Shown here piece by piece: positions 8,057 through 16,165 of a DNA stretch of 64,000 nt; position 1 is the first letter of the stretch, and every line of letters starts with the position of its first letter. The notes beneath the pieces were generated by a model. That model saw only the letters and a program-made list of their open reading frames with translations. It searched no databases and was not told where the DNA came from. The DNA is from Candidatus Rokuibacteriota bacterium. GTDB taxonomy: Bacteria > Methylomirabilota > Methylomirabilia > Rokubacteriales > CSP1-6. The translations under genes and the position numbers were made by a program. Location: the NCBI GenBank assembly GCA_003221695.1, contig QHSX01000039.1:1-64000 (forward strand), read 5' to 3'.

Positions 8057-8821
8057 TCAGGCAACGCGGACCGCCACGGAGCCGAGCCGCGTGAACGTGG
8101 CGCGTACGGTGTCCCCAGCCTTCGGGCGGAGCAGGGTCGAGACCGAGCCCGACATGACGAGGTCGCCCGCCTTCAGCGCGAGCCCGCGCGCGCCGAGGTG
8201 ATTGGCGACCCACGCGAGCGAGTTCACCGGGTTGCCCAGCACCTCGGCGGCGGCGTTCGTCGCGACGACCGCCCCGTTCAGCTCGTAGACGAGCCCTTCC
8301 AGCGCGAGGTCCAGGTGGGCCGCGTCCGTGAGCGGGGCGCCGACGACGATCGCGTTGGCGAAGACCCCGTCGGCGACGACGTCGGACGCGACGGGCTTGC
8401 CGCTCATGCGGAAGTCGACGAGCTCGAGCGCGGGCACGACGCCCTCGACCGCGAGGAGCGCTCGCGCGGGCGTGACACCCGGCCCGGCGAGGTCGTGCTT
8501 GAGCACGAACGCGATCTCCGCTTCGACGACGAGGCTCGCGAAGCGGGCGCTGGGCACCTCGGCGCGGTCCGGGAAGACTCCTGCGGCGAGGAGGAAGCCG
8601 CACACCGGCTCCGCGCAGCCGTACAACGTCTGGACCGCCTTGTTGGTGAAGCCCGCCTTCCAGCCGATCACCCGCTCGCCGCGCCCGACGAGGGCCTCGC
8701 GCAGACGGTCCTGAACGGTATACGCCTCGGCGAGCGAGAGCCGCCGCTTCTCACTCGGCGGCGCGATCGGACGGTGCTGCTCGCGCGCCGCGAGCAGCTC
8801 CTCGAGCAGCGGGTCGTTCAT
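8057..8821 (-). CDS. 2-keto-4-pentenoate hydratase-like protein (FAH superfamily)
   Basis: A 254-residue relative of 2-oxopent-4-enoate hydratase/2-oxo-3-hexenedioate decarboxylase, metal-dependent enzymes of aromatic meta-cleavage pathways. Diagnostic segments are IGWKAGFTNKAVQ, the metal-ligand strand VEAEIAFVL, and GNPVNSLAWVANHL with MSGSVSTLL near the end. The chosen start (8821) makes an ATGA overlap with the sirtuin stop; ATG 8827 is also possible. No other meta-cleavage genes are nearby, so the physiological substrate is open. Confidence 0.87.
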   Translation of the reverse strand: MNDPLLEELLAAREQHRPIAPPSEKRRLSLAEAYTVQDRLREALVGRGERVIGWKAGFTNKAVQTLYGCAEPVCGFLLAAGVFPDRAEVPSARFASLVVEAEIAFVLKHDLAGPGVTPARALLAVEGVVPALELVDFRMSGKPVASDVVADGVFANAIVVGAPLTDAAHLDLALEGLVYELNGAVVATNAAAEVLGNPVNSLAWVANHLGARGLALKAGDLVMSGSVSTLLRPKAGDTVRATFTRLGSVAVRVA

Positions 8822-9585
8822 GAGCATCGCTCCATCCCCGCGACCACCGCGCCCATGACATGGCCCGCCTGGCCACGGATCACGAGGTCGGCGCGTTCGT
8901 CGAGGGGCGTCGGCGCGAGGTTGACGATGACGAGGGTGGCGCCTGCGTGCTTGGCGTGGACCGGGATGTAGGCCGCGGGATAGACGACGAGCGACGAGCC
9001 GACGACGACGAACAGGTCGGCCTGCCGGGCCCGCCGCTCCGCCTCCGCCATCTCGCGCGCGGGCATCGCCTCGCCGAAGAGCACGGTCGCCGGCTTGACG
9101 ATGCCGCCGCACGCCGGGCACGCCGGCACCCCGTCCCCCGCCTCGAGCCACACGTGCACCTCGTCGCGCGTGTACGCGGCGCCGCACGCCAGGCACCGGG
9201 CGCGCGTCGCGTTGCCGTGGAGCTCGATGACCTTCTCGGGCGGCAGGCCGGCGGCCTGATGGAGGTTGTCGATGTTTTGGGTGATGCAGCAGTCGAGGCG
9301 GCCACGGCGGTGGAGCTCGGCGAGCGCCACGTGCGCGGCGTTCGGCCGCGCGGCGCGGATCACCGGGTACGTCACCCGGCCGAGCTCCCAGTATTTCCGC
9401 CGGCCCTCGAGGCTCCCGATGAAGTTCGCGTAGGTGAACTCGTTGGGGTCGAAGCGGTCCCAGATACCTCCCGGGCTCCTGAAGTCGGGGATCCCCGACT
9501 CCGTGCTGACGCCGGCGCCCGTGAAGACGACGGGCGTCCTGGCGCCCCGGAACAGCTCGGCAAGGCGCGGGGCGTCACCGATCAC
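8818..9585 (-). CDS. cobB: NAD-dependent protein deacylase (sirtuin, CobB-like)
   Basis: A 255-residue sirtuin that removes acyl groups from protein lysines using NAD. Motifs seen are GAGVSTESGIPDFRS (residues 23-37), QNIDNLHQAAG, catalytic His123 in IELHGN, and a zinc site of Cys131/134/156/159. It starts at GTG 9585. It overlaps the hydratase start in an ATGA junction, so the two are coupled. Likely role is resetting metabolic enzymes modified by acyl-CoA; targets are unknown. Confidence 0.92.
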   Translation of the reverse strand: MIGDAPRLAELFRGARTPVVFTGAGVSTESGIPDFRSPGGIWDRFDPNEFTYANFIGSLEGRRKYWELGRVTYPVIRAARPNAAHVALAELHRRGRLDCCITQNIDNLHQAAGLPPEKVIELHGNATRARCLACGAAYTRDEVHVWLEAGDGVPACPACGGIVKPATVLFGEAMPAREMAEAERRARQADLFVVVGSSLVVYPAAYIPVHAKHAGATLVIVNLAPTPLDERADLVIRGQAGHVMGAVVAGMERCS

Positions 9586-9615
9586 GTTTGTCCCGAGGAC
9601 CGCGTGGGCCCCAGC

Positions 9616-10416
9616 CTACCACGTCCGACAGCGTCGCAGCCAAACGACCGAACCGACGAAGACGCAGCCGGACGCGCCGAGGAGCACCGCGTTCGGTGCC
9701 GCGCCGCCGACGGTGCCGACGAGCGCGGTCAGCACCGTGAAGAGCGCGTTGTTGATCACGTGGCACGCGATCGCCGGCAGGGCGCTCCCGGCGACCTCGG
9801 TGATCCAGCCAAGATAGAGGCCGAGCACGAAGGCGAGCAGCGCGTGAAGCCACTCCAGGTGGAAGAGCCCGAAGGCCACGGAGGTGACGACGACGGCGAC
9901 GACGGGCGGCAGCCGCTGGCCGAGACGCGTCTGCATGTACCCGCGAAAGAACAGCTCCTCGGCCGAGCCCGCGACGACGCTGATGACGAGGACCGCGAGG
10001 AACAGCTCCGGCCCGGCCGCGTCGGCGAGGACGCTCCGGATCGCGGCCAGCGTGCCCTTGTCGCCGAGCCCGGCGAGCGTGGTGAGCGAGTCGAGGCACT
10101 GCCCGAGCGCGAGCATGCCGACGATCATGACCGCGAGTGCGCGTCCCGTCTCCCAGCCCGGCACGAGCCGAAGGAGCACCGGCTCGAGGGGCCGGTTGAA
10201 GAGGAGAACCGTGAGGAGGAGGGCCAGCGAGGACGCGAGCCCGCCGGCGATCAGGCCCGGGAGGCCCTCGAAGAGCGCGGGATCGGGGACGTCCGGGTAC
10301 ATCGAGCGCAGGACGCCGGCGGCGACGAGCGAGAGGGTCACGATCGCGACGAAGGCCACGAGGTAGGCGGCGAAGACCGTCCAGAGCCGCGGCGGAGTGA
10401 GGGACCGCTCGTCCAC
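9616..10416 (-). CDS. CPBP-family intramembrane metalloprotease
   Basis: A 266-residue polytopic membrane protein of the CPBP (CAAX protease/bacteriocin-processing, Abi) family. Motif 1 is EELFFRG (Glu153, Glu154, Arg158), motif 2 is FGLFH (His186), and motif 3 is HVINN (His219). About seven or eight hydrophobic segments fit the family. It starts at GTG 10416, 15 bases after the amidase stop. Bacterial members are mostly uncharacterised proteases; substrate unknown. Confidence 0.88.
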   Translation of the reverse strand: MDERSLTPPRLWTVFAAYLVAFVAIVTLSLVAAGVLRSMYPDVPDPALFEGLPGLIAGGLASSLALLLTVLLFNRPLEPVLLRLVPGWETGRALAVMIVGMLALGQCLDSLTTLAGLGDKGTLAAIRSVLADAAGPELFLAVLVISVVAGSAEELFFRGYMQTRLGQRLPPVVAVVVTSVAFGLFHLEWLHALLAFVLGLYLGWITEVAGSALPAIACHVINNALFTVLTALVGTVGGAAPNAVLLGASGCVFVGSVVWLRRCRTW

Positions 10417-10431
10417 GATCGAGGATCGCCG

Positions 10432-11835
10432 TCAGAGGAGCGGCGGGCGCCGCGCGACCCAGTCGGTCGCCCGCTCGTACGCGTGGCCGAGGCGGAGCAC
10501 GGTCGCCTCGTCGAAGGGCCGACCGACGACCTGAAGCGCGAGCGGGCGGCCGCCCGGTGAGAAGCCGCACGGCACGGAGAGCGCGGGAAGCCCGAGCCCG
10601 TTGAAGGGCCGCGTGAGGCGCGAGAACCGTCCCATCCGGGCCACGACCTCCTCCACCGTCCCCGCCTTCACGGCGTCCAGCGCCGGGGCGGGCTCGGGAA
10701 TGACGGGCGCCAGCAGCGCGTCCGTCTCGGCGAACACCTCCGCGACGAAGGCGCGCGTGTAGCGGCTCCGGAGGCGAAGGGCCTGGAGGTAGTCGTGCGC
10801 CGTGATGTGGAACCCGATCTCGAGGCGCGCCCGCACCGCCGGCTGGAGCTCGTGCGGCCGCTCGCGGGCGATCCGCGCGTGGACCGCGGCCGACTCGGCG
10901 CGCGCGATGACGTTCGACACGTCCACGACGGGTCGCGGGTCGGGAAGGCGGAGGCTCACGATCTCGGCGCCGAGCCCTTCGAGCACGCGCGCCGCGGCCC
11001 GGACCCCAGCGTCCATCTCGGCGGCGAGGCCGTCGAAGAAGTAGTTCTCCGGCAGCCCGACGCGGAGGCCCTCGACCGGCGTGTCGAGCAGGCGCTCGTA
11101 GTACGGCACGCCCCGCCGGCTCGACGTCGCGTCACGCGGGTCGTGGCCGGCGATGATGCCGAGGAGGAGCGCCGCGTCCGCCACCGTGCGCGTGAGCGGG
11201 CCCAGGTGATCGAGCGACCACGAGAGCGGCATGACGCCCGCCCGGCTCACGCGCCCGTAGGTCGGCTTGAGCCCGACGACGCCGCAGCAGGCCGCGGGCA
11301 GCCTGATCGAGCCCCCCGTGTCGCTCCCGAGCGCGCCCAGGGCGAACCCCGCAGCCACGGCGGCGGCCGAGCCGCTCGACGATCCGCCGGCGACGTGACC
11401 GGGGCACCAGGGGTTCTGGACGTCGCCGTGGTGGGCGTTGTCGCCGAACGGCCCGAGCGCCAGCTCGGTCATGTTGAGCTTGCCCAGCGTGACCGTCCCG
11501 GCCTCGCGCAGGCGGCTGACCGCGGTGCATTCGTGCTCGGCCGAGAAGTACTCGCGCGTCGCCGTGCCACACGAAGACGGGAGCCCCAGGATGTGGCAGA
11601 GGTCCTTGTAGGCGAGCGGCACGCCGTGGAGCGGCCCGCGCGAGAGCCCGGCGGCCAGCTCGGCCTCCAGCTCGCGCGCGGTGGCCAGGGCGCCCTCCGC
11701 ATCCACGGTGATGAAGCTCCGGATCTTGGCGTCGAGCCGCGCGATGCGCTCCAGGCACTCGCGCGTCACCTCGAGCGGGGACACCTCCCGCCTGGCGATC
11801 GCGCGGCCGAGCGTCGCGATCGTCCAGTCAGCCAC
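10432..11835 (-). CDS. amidase (amidase-signature family)
   Basis: A 467-residue amidase-signature hydrolase with the Ser-cisSer-Lys triad: Lys77 in LAYKDL, the cis-Ser within GGSSSGS (residues 150-156), and nucleophile Ser176 in SDTGGSIRLPA. It looks like GatA, but no gatB or gatC is nearby, so a stand-alone amidase acting on small amides is more likely than tRNA-dependent amidation. Its start overlaps the preceding 50-codon ORF by 8 bases. Confidence 0.88.
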   Translation of the reverse strand: MADWTIATLGRAIARREVSPLEVTRECLERIARLDAKIRSFITVDAEGALATARELEAELAAGLSRGPLHGVPLAYKDLCHILGLPSSCGTATREYFSAEHECTAVSRLREAGTVTLGKLNMTELALGPFGDNAHHGDVQNPWCPGHVAGGSSSGSAAAVAAGFALGALGSDTGGSIRLPAACCGVVGLKPTYGRVSRAGVMPLSWSLDHLGPLTRTVADAALLLGIIAGHDPRDATSSRRGVPYYERLLDTPVEGLRVGLPENYFFDGLAAEMDAGVRAAARVLEGLGAEIVSLRLPDPRPVVDVSNVIARAESAAVHARIARERPHELQPAVRARLEIGFHITAHDYLQALRLRSRYTRAFVAEVFAETDALLAPVIPEPAPALDAVKAGTVEEVVARMGRFSRLTRPFNGLGLPALSVPCGFSPGGRPLALQVVGRPFDEATVLRLGHAYERATDWVARRPPLL

Positions 11836-11980
11836 GCTGCTCCCGCGCGTCGGGGTCGCTCTCGAGGACCACGGTGAACCCCGAGGGCTCCTCGGCCAGC
11901 GCGAGGTCCGCGGCGAGGCGCTCGATCGCGGCCGCGAGGTCGGCGACGTCCACTCGTTCTCGGCGGCCGGGCTCGCTCAT
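11828..11980 (-). CDS. 50-residue protein upstream of amidase, unknown
   Basis: Short ORF starting at ATG 11980 and overlapping the amidase start by 8 bases. The product is charged, with a predicted helix (VDVADLAAAIERLAADLA) then a strand-like FTVVLES and an acidic-basic tail. Some amidases have short partner proteins (AtzG-like/DUF4089), but I do not see that family's signature here. Support is the translational coupling, position just behind a TATCAT -10 box, and GC-ending codons. Function unknown. Confidence 0.5.
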   Translation of the reverse strand: MSEPGRRERVDVADLAAAIERLAADLALAEEPSGFTVVLESDPDAREQRG

Positions 11981-11997
11981 ACGGGTGTGCGGGCGGA

Positions 11998-12007
11998 ATG
12001 ATAGCAT
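11998..12007. promoter_or_regulatory. divergent -10 boxes of amidase unit and dioxygenase-like gene
   Basis: The 33-bp divergent gap holds TATCAT on the minus strand (12003-11998) and TAGCAT on the plus strand (12002-12007). The plus box ends 6 bases before GTG 12014, implying a leaderless or nearly leaderless mRNA. The minus box is 17 bases before ATG 11980. -35 elements are not convincing. Confidence 0.4.
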
Positions 12008-12013
12008 TGGCGC

Positions 12014-12466
12014 GTGACGCGCGTCCTGGCTTCCGCGGCACTCCTCCTGCTCGCCACGCTCGGCGCGCGCGCCCTCGCCGAGCCCGCGTGCACACCGACG
12101 CGTCCCGACATGCTCGGGCCGTTCTACGAGCCGGGCGCCCCGGCGCGCTCGGTCACCGGTCGCGGACTCGTGATCACGGGGCGGGTCGCGTCGGCGAAGG
12201 GCTGCGCTCCGCTGCCGGGAGCCCGGCTCGAGTGGTGGTCCGCCAACCCGCGCGGCGACTACGACGCCGAGCACCGCGCCACGCAGCATGTGGACGACGC
12301 CGGGCGCTATCGCTACGAGACAGACTCCCCGGGCCGCTACCCCGGGCGGCCGCTCCACCTCCACGTCCGCGTGACCGCGCCCGGCCACACGCCGCTCGTC
12401 ACCCAGCTCTACCCACGCCCCAGCCAGACGAGCATGGAGATGGACTTTGTCCTCATGGCGGACTAG
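12014..12466 (+). CDS. secreted intradiol dioxygenase-like protein
   Basis: A 150-residue protein with an N-terminal signal peptide (about 22 residues, ending ALAEPAC). It has the beta-barrel core of intradiol ring-cleavage dioxygenases: DMLGPFYEPGAP, then GRVASAKGCAPLPGARLEWW, GRYRYETDSPGRYPGRPLHLHV. The Tyr and the two His of PLHLHV match metal ligands of protocatechuate/catechol dioxygenases. At 150 residues it is short, covering only the catalytic domain. Export is unusual for catabolic dioxygenases but known for this dioxygenase-like subfamily. Activity is not certain. Confidence 0.75.
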   Translation: MTRVLASAALLLLATLGARALAEPACTPTRPDMLGPFYEPGAPARSVTGRGLVITGRVASAKGCAPLPGARLEWWSANPRGDYDAEHRATQHVDDAGRYRYETDSPGRYPGRPLHLHVRVTAPGHTPLVTQLYPRPSQTSMEMDFVLMAD

Positions 12467-12537
12467 ATGAACGGAGCCGCGCCGCACCTTTGTCAGGCCA
12501 CCCACGGAGTGGAGCCGGTCTCGCGGCCCCCGCTACG

Positions 12538-13377
12538 ATGATGCTCAGCGGCAAGGTGGCGCTCGTGACGGGGGCTGGACGCGGCATCGGCCAGGCGATC
12601 GCGCTCGCCTTCGCGCGCGAGGGGGCGAAGGTCGCCGTCGCCGACATCGACCCGGGGACCGCCCAGGCCACCGCGCGGCGCATCGGGCGTGCGAAGGCGC
12701 GGGCCCTCCAGATGGACGTGGCGGACTCCGGCTCGGTCCGCGACGGTTTCGACGCGATCGACCGGAGCTGGGGCCGTATCGACGTCGCGGTGACAAACGC
12801 AGCCGTCGAACCGATCGTCCCCTTCCTCGAGCTCAGCGAGGCGACGTGGGACCGCATCATCGACGTCAACCTCAAGGGCACGTTTCTCGTCGCCCAAGCC
12901 GCGGCGCGGCGCATGGCGCGGCGCCGCAGGGGGGTCATCATCACGCTGTCGTCGGTGAACGCGGAGGTGGCGCGTCCCGAATCGGCCGCCTACGCCGCGA
13001 CCAAGGGCGGCGTGCGCCAGCTCACCAAGGCCATGGCGATCGCGCTCGCGCCCCACGGCATCCGCGTCAACGCGATCGGCCCGGGCACCGTCGTGACCGG
13101 CCTCACCCGCCACCTTCTGAAGAACCGCCGGTGGCGGGACGCGGTCTACGCCCGGACCCCGATGCAGCGGGTCGCCGAGCCCCAGGAGATCGCGGAGGTC
13201 GCCGTCTTCCTCGCCTCGGATGCCTCTTCCTACATGACCGGGTCGACCGTCTACGTTGACGGCGGCCGACTCGCGCTCAATGGCCTCATGCCCCCGAAGG
13301 GAGCCACCCCGCGCCTTCCGCGGGCCATCCGCGGTGACACCGGTCTCGCGGGCCCCGCGCAGAAGGGCTCACGCTGA
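12538..13377 (+). CDS. short-chain dehydrogenase/reductase with C-terminal extension
   Basis: A 279-residue classical SDR with TGAGRGIG (about residues 11-18), Asp after strand 2 (VAVADIDPG, NAD-type), the active-site Ser in TLSSVN and YAATKGG (Tyr, Lys). The core ends at VYVDGG; about 30 further residues, Pro/Arg/Gly-rich, are not typical. Starts at one of two tandem ATG codons (12538, 12541). Its TGA overlaps the next ATG by one base (TGATG), so the small membrane protein downstream is coupled to it. Substrate unknown. Confidence 0.85.
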   Translation: MMLSGKVALVTGAGRGIGQAIALAFAREGAKVAVADIDPGTAQATARRIGRAKARALQMDVADSGSVRDGFDAIDRSWGRIDVAVTNAAVEPIVPFLELSEATWDRIIDVNLKGTFLVAQAAARRMARRRRGVIITLSSVNAEVARPESAAYAATKGGVRQLTKAMAIALAPHGIRVNAIGPGTVVTGLTRHLLKNRRWRDAVYARTPMQRVAEPQEIAEVAVFLASDASSYMTGSTVYVDGGRLALNGLMPPKGATPRLPRAIRGDTGLAGPAQKGSR

Positions 13378-13739
13378 TGGCCGTGCGCGCCGCGAACATC
13401 GGGCCGAAGGGCCGCCGGCGGCGCGTCTTGATGGGCGCCGCGACGCTTGTGGCGGGCAGCGTCGTCCTCGTCGTGCTCCTCATGAGCGGAGTGGGCCGGG
13501 GCTGGCGCGTCGCGCTCTGGGTACCCTTCTGGGCGGGCGCCCTCGGCATTCTCCAGGCGCGCGCGCACACGTGAGTGCGACTCGCGGCGCGCGGGCGGCG
13601 CGACCTCGACGGCGGTGAGGACGTCGTGTCGGACCCGTGGGTGGTCGCGCAGCTCAAGCGCCAGGCCCGCCAGATCCACGTGGAGTCCATCCTGCTCGGG
13701 GCGGCCCTCACGGGCCTGGCGCTGCTGATTCCCGGCTAG
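13377..13739 (+). CDS. small membrane protein with in-frame UGA (candidate selenocysteine or broken gene)
   Basis: The frame from ATG 13377 gives 65 residues with two transmembrane segments (about residues 18-38 and 42-58), then meets UGA at 13572-13574. The same frame continues without another stop for 54 codons, nearly all ending in G or C, through a charged stretch (DLDGGED) and a final hydrophobic segment (SILLGAALTGLALLIPG) to TAG 13737-13739. From memory, related small proteins have Cys where the UGA stands (KTCVALAARG-like versus HT-UGA-VRLAARG here). Explanations are selenocysteine, readthrough, a recent nonsense mutation or an assembly error. No sel gene is in this window. Confidence 0.6.
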
Positions 13740-13763
13740 GCCGTCGAAGGGCCCTCGACGGCC
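13739..13763. terminator. bidirectional terminator hairpin
   Basis: Perfect 9-bp stem (13739-13747 with 13755-13763) and a 7-base loop, between convergent genes. It begins on the last base of the TAG that ends the UGA-extended frame, supporting 13739 as that gene's true end. A second perfect 18-base palindrome at 13761-13778 overlaps the stop of the receiver gene. No T-tract, as is common in GC-rich genomes. Confidence 0.6.
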
Positions 13764-13767
13764 GCGG

Positions 13768-14166
13768 CTAGCCGCGGCGACGGAAGCTGTCGGCGGCCAG
13801 GAAGAACCGCTGGACCGTGGCCCGGATCTCCTTGACGTCGACCGGCTTGCGCAGGACGGGCGTCCGAACCGACGACAGGAGCTCGGCCGTCTCCGCACCC
13901 ACGGCGCCGCCGGTCATGAACATGACCCGGCGCGCCTGGTCCGGGCTGCGCCGCTCCAGTTCCCGGTAGAAGGCCGGGCCGTCGAGCTCGGGCATCTTGA
14001 TGTCGATCATGATGAGGTCGAAGGCCCGGCCCTCGAGGAGCGCAAGCGCCTCGACGCCGTTCGCCGCGGCCGTCACGCGGTGGCCGTCGGTCGACAGGAT
14101 GTCCTCGAGCAGCTTGGCGAACAGCGGGTCGTCGTCGATGACGAGGATCGATTTCACGTGCACCAC
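13768..14166 (-). CDS. stand-alone response-regulator receiver (CheY-like)
   Basis: A 132-residue receiver domain with no output domain. The acidic pair is in VIDDDPLF, the phosphoacceptor Asp in LIMIDIKMPELDG, the Thr in FMTGG and the Lys in LRKPVD. It starts at GTG 14166. It lies just downstream of an ATPase-less histidine kinase (98-base gap), so it is a candidate partner in a phosphorelay, but the kinase activity would have to come from elsewhere. Confidence 0.9.
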   Translation of the reverse strand: MVHVKSILVIDDDPLFAKLLEDILSTDGHRVTAAANGVEALALLEGRAFDLIMIDIKMPELDGPAFYRELERRSPDQARRVMFMTGGAVGAETAELLSSVRTPVLRKPVDVKEIRATVQRFFLAADSFRRRG

Positions 14167-14264
14167 GCTAATACTTGGCCGTGGCGGCCGTCAACATTTA
14201 GTCCTGGGCGCGTCTCCCGGGACGCCGATCCAGGCGGCCCCGCGGCTCCGAGGCCGGTCGCCGG

Positions 14265-15326
14265 CTAGTCCGAGGACTTCCGGATGTCGAGCATTGGGGA
14301 GAGGTGCGGCGAGGGGCGTGGGGCCATTTCGACGCGCTCGATCCGCGTCATGCGCTCGACGATCTCCTGGATGCGGCGCCCCGCCTCGAGCGCCCGCTCC
14401 ACCTTCGTGGCGGCCTCGCCCTCGAGTTTGAGCAACGCCAGGTTCGCGAGGACGGTCGTCAGGGGGTTGTTAATCTCGTGGGCGGCCGCGGCGGCGAGGT
14501 CGGCGGTCGCGCGGAGCCGCATCGCCTTGCGCTCGGCCTCCTCGGCGCGCGTCCGGTCCGTGATGTCGATCGCCAGGCACTCGACGAGGCCGTCCGTCTC
14601 GCGGAGGTTGGCCAGCACGGTGAGCGGCGTGCCGTCGCGGCGGCGCCACTGGAGCTCCTGGTTCGAGACCACCACGCCGGGCGCGAGCGCGACGACGAGC
14701 TCCGACCAGCCTGCGGGATCCACGAAGAGGTCTCTCACGCTGAGCGCGCGGATCTCGCCGGCGGAGCCCGCGCCCACGAGGCGGACGAAGGCCTCGCTGA
14801 ACTCGACGATGCGCCCGTCGCGCGCGGCGCGGAAGACGCCCGCGAGGTTCCGCTCGAAGTGGTGGCGATACCGCTCCATCGAGGTCCTCAGCTCGTCGGT
14901 GAGCCTCGTGAGCTTGGCGGCGGCGTCTTCCGCCTTCCGACGCTCGTCCGCTTCGTGGCGCAGCTCGGCCACCACGGCCTCGGCGCGGCTCTGCTCCCGG
15001 AGCAGCCGCGCGTTGAGAACGCTGACGAGGAGCCCGACGATCAGGAAGAGGATGTATCCCATCAGGTCGCCGGGCTCCTGGATGCCGAATCCGGGGGCCG
15101 GCGGCAGCCAGAAGTAGTCGATCGCGAGCGCCGACAGGAGCGTGGTGAGCAGGCCGGCGCCGAAGCCGCCGAACCAGGCACTCAGCATGACCGCAGGGTA
15201 GAACGGCAGCAGGAGATGGCGCGGGTTCCAGTGGGGCGCCAGGAGCAGGCTGGCGAGGAGAGCGAGCGCCGTCAGGACGACGGCGAGACTGTAGCGCCCC
15301 AGGAGCGACGAAGGCCCCGACCTCAT
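14265..15326 (-). CDS. membrane sensor with PAS and HisKA but no ATPase domain
   Basis: A 353-residue protein. Residues 1-110 are a DUF4118/KdpD-like membrane region with about four hydrophobic segments. A coiled coil and a PAS domain follow (about 145-255, ending LAIDITDRTRAEEAERKA), then a HisKA helix pair with the H-box AAAAAHEINNPLTTVL. It stops soon after, with no N, G1 or G2 boxes, ending in SPMLDIRKSSD. So it can dimerise and carry the His but cannot bind ATP itself. ATG 15326 has GGAGGGG 8 bases upstream; GTG 15404 is less likely. The same architecture and tail recur at 19960-21129. Confidence 0.85.
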   Translation of the reverse strand: MRSGPSSLLGRYSLAVVLTALALLASLLLAPHWNPRHLLLPFYPAVMLSAWFGGFGAGLLTTLLSALAIDYFWLPPAPGFGIQEPGDLMGYILFLIVGLLVSVLNARLLREQSRAEAVVAELRHEADERRKAEDAAAKLTRLTDELRTSMERYRHHFERNLAGVFRAARDGRIVEFSEAFVRLVGAGSAGEIRALSVRDLFVDPAGWSELVVALAPGVVVSNQELQWRRRDGTPLTVLANLRETDGLVECLAIDITDRTRAEEAERKAMRLRATADLAAAAAHEINNPLTTVLANLALLKLEGEAATKVERALEAGRRIQEIVERMTRIERVEMAPRPSPHLSPMLDIRKSSD

Positions 15327-15441
15327 GACGACCGCCCCTCCGTTCACGAGGATTCTAGCCCAGGCGACCGGCGGAGGAGCAGGAAGATGGGCCTCCGTCG
15401 ACACGAGGCGGGCCCGGCCGTCAACGACCTGTTTTCGTCGA

Positions 15442-15534
15442 CTACCAGTCGAAGTACGCGGTCAGGGCGCCCAGCGTGAGCGCCGCGAACGCGACGACCA
15501 CTCCGAGGTAGCCGATGAACTCAGTCCAGCCCAT
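15442..15534 (-). CDS. 30-residue single-span membrane peptide
   Basis: ATG 15534 lies one base beyond the MlaC-like stop (TGACATG) and reads 30 codons to TAG 15442. The product starts MGWTEFIGYLG, has one hydrophobic span (VVVAFAALTLGALTAY) and ends FDW. Codons end in G or C. The first 11 codons resemble the start of the neighbouring mlaC-like gene (M-x-x-T-E-x-x-x-Y-L-G in both), which suggests a local duplication. Function unknown; coupling to mlaC hints at a membrane-complex role (inference). Confidence 0.5.
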   Translation of the reverse strand: MGWTEFIGYLGVVVAFAALTLGALTAYFDW

Positions 15535-15535
15535 G

Positions 15536-16165
15536 TCAGTTTCCGCGCGGGTTCTTCAGCCGGGCGACGAGCCCGTCGTATGACGACTGCTTGATGACCT
15601 TCGAGAACTGAGCGCGGTAACTGGCGACGAGGCTGATCCCGCCGACCGAGACGTCGTACACCGCCCAACGCTCGCTCTCCTGAATCATTCGATACTCGAG
15701 CGGGATCTCTTTTCCGCTGCCGCTTCCCATCACGGTGGCGACGGTCGCGCGGTTGCCCTCGACGGACTCGCCAAGGTAGCGGATCGCGAGAACGCCCGGC
15801 ACGCCAGCGCCTGACGACATCTGTGACATGTACGCGCGCTCGAGGAGGGCCGCGAAGAGCTGCACGAACTCGTCCTGCTCTGTCGGCGTCCGCGCCTCCC
15901 ACTCCCGCCCCATCGCGAGTCGCGCCGCCTCTCGGAAGTCGAAGGTCACGCCCATGACGTTATGGATCGCGCCCATGAGCTCGCGGGGCTTTTCCTGGAA
16001 CTCAGGGTCGCCGAGCACACGATTCACGGCCGCGAACACGCCCTGAAGCGTCTCCGTCGGCGACGCCGCCCACGCGTTACCGCAGAGGACGAGCAGCAGG
16101 GCGAGCGAGGCTGCGAGAGCCATCGCGCGGTTCCCGAGGTATTCAGCGACTTCAGTCCGGCTCAT
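15536..16165 (-). CDS. mlaC: MlaC/Ttg2D-family periplasmic phospholipid-binding protein
   Basis: A 209-residue exported protein of the Tol_Tol_Ttg2 family, which carries phospholipids between outer and inner membranes with an MlaFEDB ABC system. The signal peptide lies at about residues 15-34 (hydrophobic core, then NAWAAS). The family pattern is clear (TFDFREAARLAMGREW, FAALLERAYMSQM, YRMIQESERWAVYDVSVGGISLVASYRAQFSKVI). ATG 16165 has GGAGG 5 bases before it. The first 14 residues precede the signal peptide and look like the start of the adjacent 30-residue ORF. No mlaE, F or D genes are nearby. Confidence 0.87.
   Translation of the reverse strand: MSRTEVAEYLGNRAMALAASLALLLVLCGNAWAASPTETLQGVFAAVNRVLGDPEFQEKPRELMGAIHNVMGVTFDFREAARLAMGREWEARTPTEQDEFVQLFAALLERAYMSQMSSGAGVPGVLAIRYLGESVEGNRATVATVMGSGSGKEIPLEYRMIQESERWAVYDVSVGGISLVASYRAQFSKVIKQSSYDGLVARLKNPRGN

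Noticed and set aside
10432-11835. Amidase as GatA of a tRNA amidotransferase
   Set aside because: No gatB or gatC nearby and context is catabolic; a stand-alone amidase is the safer call.
11828-11980. Assignment of the 50-residue ORF as an AtzG/GatC-type amidase partner
   Set aside because: Position fits but no family signature is visible, so it is left as unknown.
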